This document shows, piece after piece, positions 8,531 to 17,143 of a stretch of DNA of 64,000 nt. The stretch is from positions 62,001 to 126,000 of the forward strand of contig NZ_PKMZ01000005.1 in the NCBI RefSeq assembly GCF_002893625.1. The letters run 5' to 3'. The position numbers and the translations under genes are program-made. How positions within the stretch are numbered: the stretch's first letter is position 1; the number at the start of each line of letters is the position of its first letter. The notes under the pieces are model-generated. The model did not search any database. It was not told the DNA's origin and worked only from the letters and a program-made list of their open reading frames with translations. The DNA comes from Mangrovicella endophytica (GTDB lineage Bacteria; Pseudomonadota; Alphaproteobacteria; Rhizobiales; Rhizobiaceae).

Positions 8531-9835
8531 ATGGTGACCACCGACATCGCCACGCGGGTCTGGAACCACACGTTCAAGCTCGACCCGATCATCCGCAGCC
8601 TGCTCGACACGGACTTCTACAAGCTGTTGATGCTGCAGATGATCCACGGGATCCATCCCGAGGTCGCGGCGACGTTCCAGCTGATCAACCGCACGACCAG
8701 GATCAGGCTCGCCGAAACCATCGACGAAGGCGAGCTGCGCGCCCAGCTCGACCATGCCCGCACGCTGCGCTTCTCCAAGCGCGAGATGATCTGGCTCGCC
8801 GGCAACAGCTTCTACGGCACCGCGCGTATCTTCCGGCCGGAATTCCTGGACTGGCTGAGCGGCTTCGCGCTGCCGGACTACGAGCTCTCGCATGTCGACG
8901 GGCAGTTCGAGCTGCGCTTCGAAGGCCCGTGGACGCATACGACGATGTGGGAGATCCCCGCGCTTGCGATTGTCAACGAGCTGCGTTCGCGGGCCGCGCT
9001 GAAATCGGCAGGACGCTTCGAACTCGACGTTCTCTATGCCAGAGCCAAGGCGCGGATCTGGGAGAAGGTCGAGCGGCTGCGTCGGCTCCCCGACCTGAGG
9101 ATCTCCGACTTCGGCACGCGGCGGCGGCACTCCTTCCTCTGGCAGCGCTGGTGCGTGGAGGCGCTGAAGGAAGGGCTGGGTGACGCCTTCATCGGCTCCA
9201 GCAATGTGCTGCTGGCGATGGACACCGATCTCGAGGCGATCGGCACCAACGCCCATGAGCTGCCGATGGTGATGGCGGCGCTCGCGACCAGCGACGAGGC
9301 GCTGGCCGAGGCGCCCTATCGCGTGCTCGACGAATGGGAGCGCTACTATGGCGGTAACCTCCTGGTCGTTCTGCCCGATACCTTCGGCACCACCGGCTTC
9401 CTCGCCGGCGCGCCGGACCGGTTCGCACAGTGGACCGGCGTGCGGCCGGATTCGGCGCCGCCGATCGAAGGCGGCGAGGAGATCATCGCCTGGTGGCGGC
9501 GCCACGGCGTCGATCCACGCGACAAGCTGCTGGTCTTCTCCGATGCGCTCGACGTCGATTCGATCGAGGCGGCGTACCGGCATTTCGACGGGCGGGTGCG
9601 GATGAGCTTCGGCTGGGGCACCAATCTTACCAACGATTTCCGCGGCCTGTCGCCGGAGCACGACGCGGCGCTCGATCCGGTCTCGCTTGTGTGCAAGGTG
9701 GTGGAGGTGGACGGCCGGCCGGCGGTGAAGCTGTCGGACAACCCCGCCAAGGCGATTGGCCGTCCTGAGGACATCGCCCGCTATCGCCGCATCTTCGGCG
9801 AGGCGCGCTTTCCCGCGCGCGAGCAGAGCGTCTGA
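8531..9835 (+). CDS. pncB: Nicotinate phosphoribosyltransferase
   Basis: 434 residues, normal length for the PncB branch. Seen: [11 protein letters not shown] near residue 26, the nucleotide-binding [12 protein letters not shown] segment near 197 containing the catalytic histidine, an SSNVLLA and a GTNAHELPM segment, and [12 protein letters not shown] near 358. It joins nicotinate to PRPP in the NAD salvage (Preiss-Handler) route, in the cytosol. An AAGGAGG box ends ten bases before the ATG. Its stop codon overlaps the ATG of the CoA transferase by one base. Confidence 0.95.
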   Translation: MVTTDIATRVWNHTFKLDPIIRSLLDTDFYKLLMLQMIHGIHPEVAATFQLINRTTRIRLAETIDEGELRAQLDHARTLRFSKREMIWLAGNSFYGTARIFRPEFLDWLSGFALPDYELSHVDGQFELRFEGPWTHTTMWEIPALAIVNELRSRAALKSAGRFELDVLYARAKARIWEKVERLRRLPDLRISDFGTRRRHSFLWQRWCVEALKEGLGDAFIGSSNVLLAMDTDLEAIGTNAHELPMVMAALATSDEALAEAPYRVLDEWERYYGGNLLVVLPDTFGTTGFLAGAPDRFAQWTGVRPDSAPPIEGGEEIIAWWRRHGVDPRDKLLVFSDALDVDSIEAAYRHFDGRVRMSFGWGTNLTNDFRGLSPEHDAALDPVSLVCKVVEVDGRPAVKLSDNPAKAIGRPEDIARYRRIFGEARFPAREQSV

Positions 9836-11067
9836 TGGCGGGAGAGCCGACCGCGGGCGCCGGCAACGACAGCGCCACTGTCCTGACGGACCCCGGCCGC
9901 GAGCCGCCGCTGCGTGGCCTGCGCGTCCTGGAGCTGGCGCGCATCCTCGCCGGTCCTTGGATCGGGCAGACTCTCGCCGATCTTGGCGCCGACGTCATCA
10001 AGGTCGAGAGCCCGTCCGGCGATGATACGCGCCAATGGGGACCGCCCTTCATCGAGCGACTCGACCCGGCCGGCGGTGCGCCGGACCGCTCCGCCGCCTA
10101 TTTCCACGCCTGCAATCGCGGCAAGCGCTCGGTGGTCGCCGACTTTTCGACACCGGAGGGGCGGGCGCGCATCCGCGATCTCGCACGGCATGCCGATGTC
10201 GTCATCGAGAACTTCAAGGTCGGCGGTCTGAAGCGCTACGGCCTCGACCATGCGAGCCTCAGCCTCGACAATCCGCGGCTGATCACCTGCTCGGTCACCG
10301 GCTTCGGGCAGGACGGGCCGTATGCCGCGCGGGCCGGCTACGACTTCATGATCCAGGGCATGGGCGGCATCATGGATCTGACCGGCGACCCCGCCGGCGA
10401 GCCGCAGAAGATCGGAGTGGCCTTCGCAGACATCTTCACTGGCCTTTACGGCGTCGTCGCCATCGAGGCCGCTTTGGCGCGGCGGGAGCGCACCGGGCGC
10501 GGCGAGCATATCGACATGGCGCTTTTCGACTGCATGGCCGGCGTCCTTGCCAACCAGGCACTGAACTACTTTGCCAGCGGCGTTGCGCCGACGCGTCTCG
10601 GCAACGCCCATCCGAATATCGTGCCCTATCAGACCTTCGCCGTCTCAGACGGCCACCTCATCATAGCCTGTGGCAATGACGGCCAGTTTGGCCGGCTGGC
10701 GGCGATCCTCGGGGCGCCGGAGCTTGGCACTGACCCCGATTTCGCCCGCAATGAGGGGCGTGTTGCCCATCGTGACAGGCTGGTGCCGATCCTTGCCGAC
10801 CTCATCGCCGGCTGGCGGCGCGATGATCTCCTGGGAAAACTCGAGGCCGCCGGGGTCCCAGCGGGGCCGATCAACACCGTCGCCGACGTCTTTGCCGACC
10901 CGCAGATCGTGCATCGTGGGCTGCAGATCGCGCCCGGCGGCGTGCCGGGTCTGCGCACGCCGTTGACCTTCGGGGAGGCTGGTCTGTCGCTCGATCGTCC
11001 GGCTCCGCGGCTCGGCGAGCACCAGGACGCCGACTGGCTGGCGGTCGGGCCAGCACCGCGGCCCTGA
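9835..11067 (+). CDS. Family III CoA transferase (CaiB/BaiF type)
   Basis: 410 residues. Family features seen: GLRVLELARILAGPWIGQTLADLGADVIKVE at the N-terminus (quoted in part: LADLGADVIKVE), the NRGKRSV segment near 95, the catalytic Asp170 in AGYDFMIQG, and the VPAGPINTVADVFADPQ segment near 345. Family III enzymes move CoA between carboxylates (formate, oxalate, carnitine, glutarate and others), and the substrate cannot be read from sequence. It is coupled to pncB by a one-base stop/start overlap, which probably reflects compact packing more than shared function. Confidence 0.9.
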   Translation: MAGEPTAGAGNDSATVLTDPGREPPLRGLRVLELARILAGPWIGQTLADLGADVIKVESPSGDDTRQWGPPFIERLDPAGGAPDRSAAYFHACNRGKRSVVADFSTPEGRARIRDLARHADVVIENFKVGGLKRYGLDHASLSLDNPRLITCSVTGFGQDGPYAARAGYDFMIQGMGGIMDLTGDPAGEPQKIGVAFADIFTGLYGVVAIEAALARRERTGRGEHIDMALFDCMAGVLANQALNYFASGVAPTRLGNAHPNIVPYQTFAVSDGHLIIACGNDGQFGRLAAILGAPELGTDPDFARNEGRVAHRDRLVPILADLIAGWRRDDLLGKLEAAGVPAGPINTVADVFADPQIVHRGLQIAPGGVPGLRTPLTFGEAGLSLDRPAPRLGEHQDADWLAVGPAPRP

Positions 11068-11097
11068 CGCTGTTTCAGCCCAAGGCCATGGCCACTC

Positions 11098-11352
11098 TCA
11101 GCGTGCGGCGCCACCGAATGCCTTGAAGGCAACCGTGGTGAAGGTGTCGGTGACGCCGTCCAGCGTCTGCAGCTGCTCGGTGACGAAGTGGCCGAGATCG
11201 CGATCGTCGTCGAGGTAGAACTTGGCCAGGAGGTCGTACTGGCCGGAGGTGGAATAGACCTCGGAGATCTCCTCGACGCTGCTGACCAGCGCATCGGCCA
11301 CGGCATAGGCGCGGCCCGGGCGGCACTTGAACTGGACGAAGATCGCCTTCAT
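11098..11352 (-). CDS. Stand-alone Lrp/AsnC ligand-binding (RAM) domain protein
   Basis: 84 residues from the ATG at 11352, chosen because AAGGA lies seven bases upstream; an in-frame ATG five codons earlier is less likely. The sequence MKAIFVQFKCRPGRAYAV... with SGQYDLLAKFYLDDD and VTDTFTTVAFKAFG matches the C-terminal RAM domain of Lrp/AsnC regulators, without any helix-turn-helix. Such single-domain proteins form oligomers that bind amino acids and may modulate partner regulators. It is convergent with the CoA transferase and follows ggt. Confidence 0.8.
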   Translation of the reverse strand: MKAIFVQFKCRPGRAYAVADALVSSVEEISEVYSTSGQYDLLAKFYLDDDRDLGHFVTEQLQTLDGVTDTFTTVAFKAFGGAAR

Positions 11353-11458
11353 CGCATCATCCTTCACACGGCGCCGACGAATGGCGCATCGGCACCGTCC
11401 TTATCGCGTCAGCGCCCGATGCGCACGGCTTTCGTGACCCGCTTCTGGGATGCGGGTC

Positions 11459-13231
11459 TTAGTCGCCGACAGCCACGCCCTCGCGGCGCGGGTCGGCACC
11501 GCCCCGCAGGCCGTCCGGTGCCAGCACCACGGCATGCAGGCCGGAGTTGAGATCGACCGGCTTGACGGTGAAGCCGAGCGCCTGGAGCTGCGGCGTCAGC
11601 TGCTCCGCCGACGTTCCCTTTTCGACTTCGAACGGCCCGAAGCGGTTGAGGAGGTGCGGCATCGCGACCGCCGCCTGCACGTCCATCTTCCAATCGACAA
11701 GGGCGATGATCGCCTGGGCGACGTAGCCGATGATCTGGCTGCCGCCCGGGGAGCCGATGGCGATGAACGGCTTGCCGTCCTTCATCACGATCGTCGGCGC
11801 CATTGAGGAGCGCGGGCGCTTGCCCGGCTCGACCCGGTTGGCGATCGGCCGTCCACCCTCCTGCGTCTCGAAGGAGAAGTCGGTCAGCTCGTTGTTGAGG
11901 AGGAAGCCGTCCACCATCAGGCGCGAGCCAAAGCCGTTCTCGATCGTCGTCGTCATGGAGACGACGTTGCGGTCGCGGTCGACGATGACGAAGTGGCTCG
12001 TGGACGGCAGTTCGATCGGAGCGCCGTCCCCGCGCAGCTCGGCATGATCCCAGGGCGGTTCGCCGGCAGTTGCGGTCTCGCTGGGGAGTGCCCGATCGGA
12101 GGACAACAGCTTGGCGCGGTCGGCGAGATAGGCCGTGTCGAGAAGGCCCTTCAGCGGCATCGGGACGAAGTCGATATCAGCCATGTAGCGGCCGCGATCC
12201 GCAAAAGCGAGGCGCGAGGCATCGCCGATCAGCCGCCAGGCTTTCGCACTCGTGGGCCCGAGTGCGGCGATGTCATAGGGCTCGATCAGACCAAGGATCT
12301 GGCCAACCGTCAGGGCGCCGGAGGAGGGCGGCCCCATGCCGCAGACATCAAGGCCGCGATAGGGTGCACAGACCGGCTCCCGTTCGACGATGCGGTAGCT
12401 CGCCAGATCCTCCAGTGACAGCTTGCCGGGATTGGCGGTATGGCCGGCGACCTCGGCAACGATGTCGGCCGCGATCCGGCCGGTGTAGAAGCCCGCGGCA
12501 CCCTCAGCCGCGATGGTTCGCAGGGTCTGCGCATAAGCGGGGTTGGTTAGGCGCATGCCGGCCCTCAGCGGGGCGCCGGCGGCATCGAAGAAATAGGCGC
12601 TGACATCGGGATCGGTCTTCAGGCGGTCGCCCTCTTCGGCGATCAGCGAGGCCAGCCGCGGCGAAACCGTGAAGCCAGCCTCGGCGAGGGTCACGGCTGG
12701 CTCGATCAGCCGACGCCAGGCAAGGCGGCCGTGGCGCGCTTGCGTCTCGTAGAGCAGCTTGACCGTTCCGGGCGTGCCGACGGAGCGCCCGCCGACTACG
12801 GCATCGAAGAAGGCCAGCGGTTTGCCGCCCGCGTCAAGGAAGAGCTGCGGCGTCGCCGCCCGCGGTGCCGTCTCGCGGCCGTCGAAGGTGGTCAGGCGGT
12901 TCGCCGCCGCGTCGAAGTAAACGAGGAAGGAGCCACCGCCGAGGCCGGAGGATTGCGGCTCCACGAGGCCGAGCACCAGCTGCACCGTGACCATCGCGTC
13001 GATGGCATTGCCGCCGTCGCGCAGCACCGCGAGGCCGGCTTCGGCCGCCAGCGGGTTTGCGGCCACCACCATCTGCGTCGAGGCGGCAACAGCCGCGCGA
13101 GGGGCCGCTGCGGTGCTGGCCGCCTCGGGCGCGACGCTGTCGCTGCGCTGTTGCGCCCATGCAGCGCGCTCGCCAGCAAGGCTGGTGGCTGTGATGACGA
13201 GAGCAAGAAGGATGCTCGGGAAGCGGCTCAT
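11459..13231 (-). CDS. ggt: Gamma-glutamyltransferase, periplasmic
   Basis: 590 residues from the ATG at 13231; AAAGG sits nine bases before it, while the ATG at 13240 abuts it. A signal peptide ends near AWAQQ. The Ntn-hydrolase features are visible: GGNAIDAMV and GLGGGSFLVY in the large chain, the autoprocessing site STSHFVIVD whose Thr becomes the new N-terminus of the small chain, ENGFGSRL, and RPRSSMAPTIV with SPGGSQII near the C-terminus. It hydrolyses or transfers the gamma-glutamyl group of glutathione and related peptides in the periplasm. It borders the methanol-oxidation region, and a direct role there is not shown. Confidence 0.93.
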   Translation of the reverse strand: MSRFPSILLALVITATSLAGERAAWAQQRSDSVAPEAASTAAAPRAAVAASTQMVVAANPLAAEAGLAVLRDGGNAIDAMVTVQLVLGLVEPQSSGLGGGSFLVYFDAAANRLTTFDGRETAPRAATPQLFLDAGGKPLAFFDAVVGGRSVGTPGTVKLLYETQARHGRLAWRRLIEPAVTLAEAGFTVSPRLASLIAEEGDRLKTDPDVSAYFFDAAGAPLRAGMRLTNPAYAQTLRTIAAEGAAGFYTGRIAADIVAEVAGHTANPGKLSLEDLASYRIVEREPVCAPYRGLDVCGMGPPSSGALTVGQILGLIEPYDIAALGPTSAKAWRLIGDASRLAFADRGRYMADIDFVPMPLKGLLDTAYLADRAKLLSSDRALPSETATAGEPPWDHAELRGDGAPIELPSTSHFVIVDRDRNVVSMTTTIENGFGSRLMVDGFLLNNELTDFSFETQEGGRPIANRVEPGKRPRSSMAPTIVMKDGKPFIAIGSPGGSQIIGYVAQAIIALVDWKMDVQAAVAMPHLLNRFGPFEVEKGTSAEQLTPQLQALGFTVKPVDLNSGLHAVVLAPDGLRGGADPRREGVAVGD

Positions 13232-13466
13232 GCGGCGCATCCTTTCACGAAAGTGGTCGAGCTTACGAGTGCGTCGTCCCGTGTCAAACAGGGTGGCTCA
13301 CGAGGCGGGCTGGTCCTGCCGACGAATGGAGCCTTCCGTTGTGCGTGACGGCAACCAGAGAGGCTCGGGCGGCGAAAGCGTCTTTCCCTCGGGCCGGGAA
13401 CTGCTCTAGTGTTTCCGCAGGCTGGGTGCGTTCGGCGCAACGGCCGCAGTCGAGGAGGACGACATC

Positions 13467-14003
13467 GTGGCAGCACGCATCATCGCTGCGCTTCTGGCTC
13501 TCATGATCATGCCGGGGCTTGCCCTCGCGCATGGGCCGACACGGCAGAAGCACACCGAAACCATCGAGATCAACGCGACACCGGCCGAAGTCTGGAAGCG
13601 CATCGAGAACTTCAACGACCTGTCCTGGAATCCGCTCGTCGCCAAGACCGAAGGTGAGGCCGGCAACAAGGTCGACCAGACACGGACGGCGACGCTGAAG
13701 AGTGGCGGAACGCTGACGGAGTCGCTCTATAAGTATGACGCGGCCAAGATGATGTATGCGACGCTGCTGCCGCAGGTCGACGTCAAGGTGCTGCCCGTCA
13801 CCAACTACTCGTCCTATCTGACGGTGAAGCCTCTTGAGGGCGGCAAGCGCGCGCAGGTGGAATGGCGTAGCGCCTTCTACCGCGGCTACCCCAACAACGA
13901 TCCGCCGCCGGAGCTGAACGAAGAGGCTGCCATCAAGGCGGTGCAGGCCTTTTCGCACGCGGCGCTGGAAGGACTGAAGCAGGCGGTGGAATCCGGCTCC
14001 TGA
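13467..14003 (+). CDS. mxaD: MxaD-like SRPBCC protein of methanol oxidation
   Basis: 178 residues from GTG 13467 with a GAGGAGG box just upstream. A signal peptide is followed by GPTRQKHTETIEINATPAEVW and a single START/SRPBCC-type domain (FNDLSWNPLVAKTEGEAG, then a hydrophobic-ligand fold ending VQAFSHAALEGLKQAVE). MxaD-type proteins are periplasmic and are reported to aid electron transfer between methanol dehydrogenase and its cytochrome. The neighbours (propeller, SoxYZ-like carrier, xoxF) support this assignment. The next gene starts five bases after the stop. Confidence 0.82.
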   Translation: MAARIIAALLALMIMPGLALAHGPTRQKHTETIEINATPAEVWKRIENFNDLSWNPLVAKTEGEAGNKVDQTRTATLKSGGTLTESLYKYDAAKMMYATLLPQVDVKVLPVTNYSSYLTVKPLEGGKRAQVEWRSAFYRGYPNNDPPPELNEEAAIKAVQAFSHAALEGLKQAVESGS

Positions 14004-14007
14004 TCCT

Positions 14008-14976
14008 ATGCGCAGCCTTCCCACCATCGCGGGCGCCGGGCTTCTGGCGCTCGCCACCCTGTTTGCAACAGCGCCCGCGGTCCGCGCGGGCGATACCGCC
14101 TTTGTGACCAACCAGTCGAGCGACGATCTCTCCATCGTCGATCTCGACACGATGACGGTGACGAAGACGCTGCCGATCGGCGGCAAGCCGGCGGGTATCG
14201 CCATCACGCCGAACGGCGCCCGCGTCTATGTGACGAGCCCGGAAGGCAAGATGCTGACCGTGATCGACGCCATGGCGGACATGGTGATCAAGCAGATCAA
14301 GCTCAGCGGCGGCCCGCTCGGAGTCGCGGTGCATCCGTCCGGCGCGCCGGTCTATGTCGCCGACTGGTTTTCTCACTCGCTGCTGGTCGTGGATCCGGAC
14401 GCCGGCAAGGTGACGCGCACCATCCAGACCGGCAACTCGCCCTCGGGCGTTGCGGTCTCCAGCGACGGCGCGCTGATCGTCACTGCCGATCGCGACTCCA
14501 ACCAGCTGTCCTTCATCGATGCCAAGACGCTGGAGGTGGTCGGCTCGGTCAAAGTGGGCGAGCGACCCTTCGGCGTCAGTTTCTCGGCCGACAACCGCAC
14601 CGTCTATGCCGCCAATGTCGGCTCGAACAGCGTCAGCGTGGTCGATGTCGCAGCGCGCAGCGTGACCAGCACCGTTCCGGTTGAACTGAGGCCGTATGAT
14701 ACCGTCGCTGCGGCCGGCAAGGTGTTCGTCACCAATCAGTATGCCGGCACGGTCGGCGTCTTCGACCAGGCGAGCGGCAAGATATTGAAGTCGATCGAGG
14801 TTGGTGAATATCCGGAAGGTATCGGCGTTGGTTCGGACGAGCGCTTCGTTTATGTCGCCTGCTGGTTCGACAATCTCTTGATCAAGATCGACACGGACAG
14901 CCTGACCAAAGTCGGCGAGGCCGAGGTCGGAGACGGGCCGCGCGCCTTCGGCACCTTCATCCGGCACGCGCGCTGA
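14008..14976 (+). CDS. Secreted YVTN-type seven-bladed beta-propeller
   Basis: 322 residues with a signal peptide cleaved near VRAGDT. Repeats of about 42 residues carry the YVTN signature variants AFVTNQSSDDLSIVD, VYVTSPEGKMLTVID, VYVADWFSHSLLVVD, VYAANVGSNSVSVVD and VFVTNQYAGTVGVFD. Family knowledge: such propellers regularly accompany PQQ-dependent alcohol dehydrogenase gene sets, with unproven roles in assembly or electron transfer. It starts five bases after mxaD and is followed 37 bases later by a small secreted protein, so the three form one operon. Confidence 0.87.
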   Translation: MRSLPTIAGAGLLALATLFATAPAVRAGDTAFVTNQSSDDLSIVDLDTMTVTKTLPIGGKPAGIAITPNGARVYVTSPEGKMLTVIDAMADMVIKQIKLSGGPLGVAVHPSGAPVYVADWFSHSLLVVDPDAGKVTRTIQTGNSPSGVAVSSDGALIVTADRDSNQLSFIDAKTLEVVGSVKVGERPFGVSFSADNRTVYAANVGSNSVSVVDVAARSVTSTVPVELRPYDTVAAAGKVFVTNQYAGTVGVFDQASGKILKSIEVGEYPEGIGVGSDERFVYVACWFDNLLIKIDTDSLTKVGEAEVGDGPRAFGTFIRHAR

Positions 14977-15013
14977 GGCGAGGAGCGCGCCGCGGCTCAG
15001 CGGGAGGAACGAG

Positions 15014-15361
15014 ATGACGACCTTATCATCACTGGCGGCTGCGGCCGCGATCATGCTGGCACAGTCGTTGCCTGCCGAGGCGGCCGACGATTTCCCCACC
15101 GACGCCACGGCCGACTACGTGTTCGGCTGCATGCAGACCAACGGCAACACGCGCCAGGCGCTGGAGCGCTGTTCCTGCTCCTTCGATGTCGTGGCTTCGC
15201 TGATCTCGTACGACCGCTATGTGGAGGCCTCGACCTTCCTGTCGATGGGACAGGTGGTCGGGGAGAAGGGCGCCCTGTTCAAGACCTCCGAGGAATCGAA
15301 GGCCGCCATCGGTGACCTCCGACGCGCGCAGGCCGAAGCCGAGATACGCTGCTTCGAATAG
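15014..15361 (+). CDS. Small secreted cysteine-containing protein of the xox cluster, unknown
   Basis: 115 residues with a clear signal peptide ending near AEAADD. The mature part has Cys in FGCMQTNGN, in ERCSCSFD (two Cys spaced by one residue) and in the penultimate segment IRCFE, which suggests periplasmic disulfides or a metal site. Ribosome-binding site GGGAGG lies before the ATG. I do not recognise a named family. Similar small proteins occur beside methanol dehydrogenase genes, from memory. It ends the mxaD-propeller operon and is followed by a strong hairpin. Confidence 0.7.
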   Translation: MTTLSSLAAAAAIMLAQSLPAEAADDFPTDATADYVFGCMQTNGNTRQALERCSCSFDVVASLISYDRYVEASTFLSMGQVVGEKGALFKTSEESKAAIGDLRRAQAEAEIRCFE

Positions 15362-15380
15362 CTGGCGCCGGCGATAAGCT

Positions 15381-15423
15381 GCCTGCCTGTGGCGGCAGCC
15401 TCGCGCCGCCGCCACAGGCAGGC
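15381..15423. terminator. Strong hairpin between convergent genes
   Basis: A perfect 16-base inverted repeat (15381-15396 GCCTGCCTGTGGCGGC, complement at 15408-15423) with an 11-base loop lies between the convergent ends of the small secreted protein (15361) and the SoxYZ-like carrier (15511). There is no T-run, so it may block read-through from both sides without being a classical intrinsic terminator. Confidence 0.65.
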
Positions 15424-15510
15424 TGCAGCCTCGCATCGGCTCGATGCGCGAGTCCGTCGGTCGTTCGGGACGTTCCGGCGCACACCCCGCACCGCGGCGC
15501 TGCGCCTACG

Positions 15511-16374
15511 TCAGGAGTCACCCTGTGTGAACGTCTTCTCCCAGACCTTGCCCTCGGTGTCCCTCGCCATCGCGGCGAAGGTGCCGGGGCCTCCGTCCGC
15601 TGCGTAGTCGAAGCGGAAGCTCGGATCCTCAGAGATGGAGATGCCGCCGCTCATGGTGAAGACCGGCTGCCCGTCCCGTGAGACGGTGAGGTCGGTGATG
15701 AAGTGCGCTGGAATATAGAGAAGCGTCACCTGATCCTTCTGCAGGCCCGAATTGTTGGGGTGGCGGATCATCAGCTGCGCCTCGCTGCGTCCGCCATTGG
15801 CGGCATCCGGTGGGAAGCGCCGCAGCTTCATCTGTCCCATCTCGCGCGCCGCGAGTTCGGGATCCTTGCCGGCCGGTGCCGCGCAGCCGCCCGCCGCCTT
15901 CACGAAGCGCTTGACCATGTAGAGCGTGCCGTCGGCTGCTTCTGCGACCGCGTGGATATCGGTATAGGCGTTCACGCGAACGCGCGTGGACAGCTGCGTC
16001 AGGCCGGCCTTCTCGCCGATGGTGAAGGTGGCGGCGACCGGCGAGGGGTTTTCATCGATCACCAGCGTGACCTTGCGGATCGCCTTTGCCGGGTCGAGCG
16101 TCAACGTCACGGGAACGAGCGCCGGGTCGGCTGCCCGCGCGGGTGCCTCGAGCGTGATGATGCCGGCGCCATCCTGCATCGGCCGGCCGTCGAAAACATC
16201 GGTGACGAGACCCGGCCAGGCCGAGTCGGCAGCGGCGACTTCCTCAGGCGAAGCTGCGGCTGAACGGTCCGCCGTCGCCGGCAGAAGGGCGGCAGAGAGA
16301 AGTGCGGCAGCGATGGCCAGCCAGCGTCTACGGCAATTCCGGAGCATGATCGGCTGTCGACGGTGAGGTTGCAT
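15511..16374 (-). CDS. Quinoprotein-dehydrogenase-associated SoxYZ-like carrier protein
   Basis: 287 residues from ATG 16374, six bases after GGAGGA; the ATG at 16380 abuts that box. A signal peptide is followed by a SoxY-like half (about 45-170: WPGLVTDVFDGRPM...VTLVIDENPSP) and a SoxZ-like half (about 190-287: EAQLMIRHPNNSGLQ, FTMSGGISISEDPSFRFDYA). True SoxY ends with a GGCGG swinging arm; here no such tail exists, although GGCAAPAG occurs near 165. Fused SoxYZ-like carriers of this kind are associated with PQQ dehydrogenases. Role not established. It is divergent from the xoxF upstream region. Confidence 0.82.
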   Translation of the reverse strand: MQPHRRQPIMLRNCRRRWLAIAAALLSAALLPATADRSAAASPEEVAAADSAWPGLVTDVFDGRPMQDGAGIITLEAPARAADPALVPVTLTLDPAKAIRKVTLVIDENPSPVAATFTIGEKAGLTQLSTRVRVNAYTDIHAVAEAADGTLYMVKRFVKAAGGCAAPAGKDPELAAREMGQMKLRRFPPDAANGGRSEAQLMIRHPNNSGLQKDQVTLLYIPAHFITDLTVSRDGQPVFTMSGGISISEDPSFRFDYAADGGPGTFAAMARDTEGKVWEKTFTQGDS

Positions 16375-17143
16375 GGGCATTCCTCCGAAGCAGGGTTCAA
16401 TCGCATCGTGATGCCTGCAGTCGAATCATAGCGGCTGCGGCTTGATCATTGCGACCAAAGATAGTGCCCGCCCAATCAGATGCATGAGCCGGCAGCGGCG
16501 TCCAGACCGCTCGCTCGAACGTCAGCGGCGTCGAGCCGAGGGAGACGTGACGCAAATTAGACAGGATTCCGCCGACGTTCGGCGCCAGCGGCATCCTCTG
16601 GCTCTCCAATCCAAATGGCTGCTCCCGCAGTTGCGCGGGGTTTCCAGAAAGTCCGATCTGCCACTTCAGGTTTCAGTTGGGAAGTCTTGCATATGATTTC
16701 GGCGCTTCGATCGGACACCCGATGCGGAAAACGCCTTCAGCGTTGCTGTTGATTGTCGACACTGATTTTAGCCGCTTGATGCCGATGCCGCAATACACCG
16801 CCGCGGCGCGCAGTATAGATTGGCGCGCAGCTTATATTGCTGCGATGCAACATGCAGTCATGATGCGGTGCGGGAAATATTTCTGCGCCTCACAGCTTGC
16901 GCTTCATTATCTGCCGTTCTAGCATTTTCCCATGGTTTCCGGCTTCAAGGTCGCGGATGTTGGGAGCATCCGCGAATCTCGAAGGCCTCGGTGGGGCGAC
17001 TTTCAACGGTGCCCACCAAGACCCCTGTCGGGGTCGTGACACGCTGCCGGAAACCTTCCCCATGACAGTCATAGGCGTTTCTACGTCGACGTGCCCGTCG
17101 ATGCGTGCGCTCTGAGATTTGTTCCTTTGGGAGGGAAAGATCG
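16375..17143 (+). promoter_or_regulatory. Long upstream region of xoxF
   Basis: 769 bases without a convincing gene separate the SoxYZ-like gene and xoxF. It contains a perfect 10-base inverted pair, GGTTTCCGGC at 16934-16943 and GCCGGAAACC at 17046-17055, and a third partial copy GGTTTCC at 16639-16645. Ribosome-binding site GGGAGGGAAAG stands five bases before the xoxF ATG. The length and repeats suggest a regulated promoter and long leader, as expected for lanthanide- or formaldehyde-responsive control. The sites are my reading only. Confidence 0.5.

Noticed and set aside
13284-14207. 307-codon minus-strand frame antisense to the MxaD-like gene
   Set aside because: The plus-strand gene has a signal peptide, SRPBCC motifs and a good ribosome-binding site.
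16442-17115. Several short plus-strand frames in the xoxF upstream region
   Set aside because: Translations are without domains or signals; the region is better read as leader and promoter.
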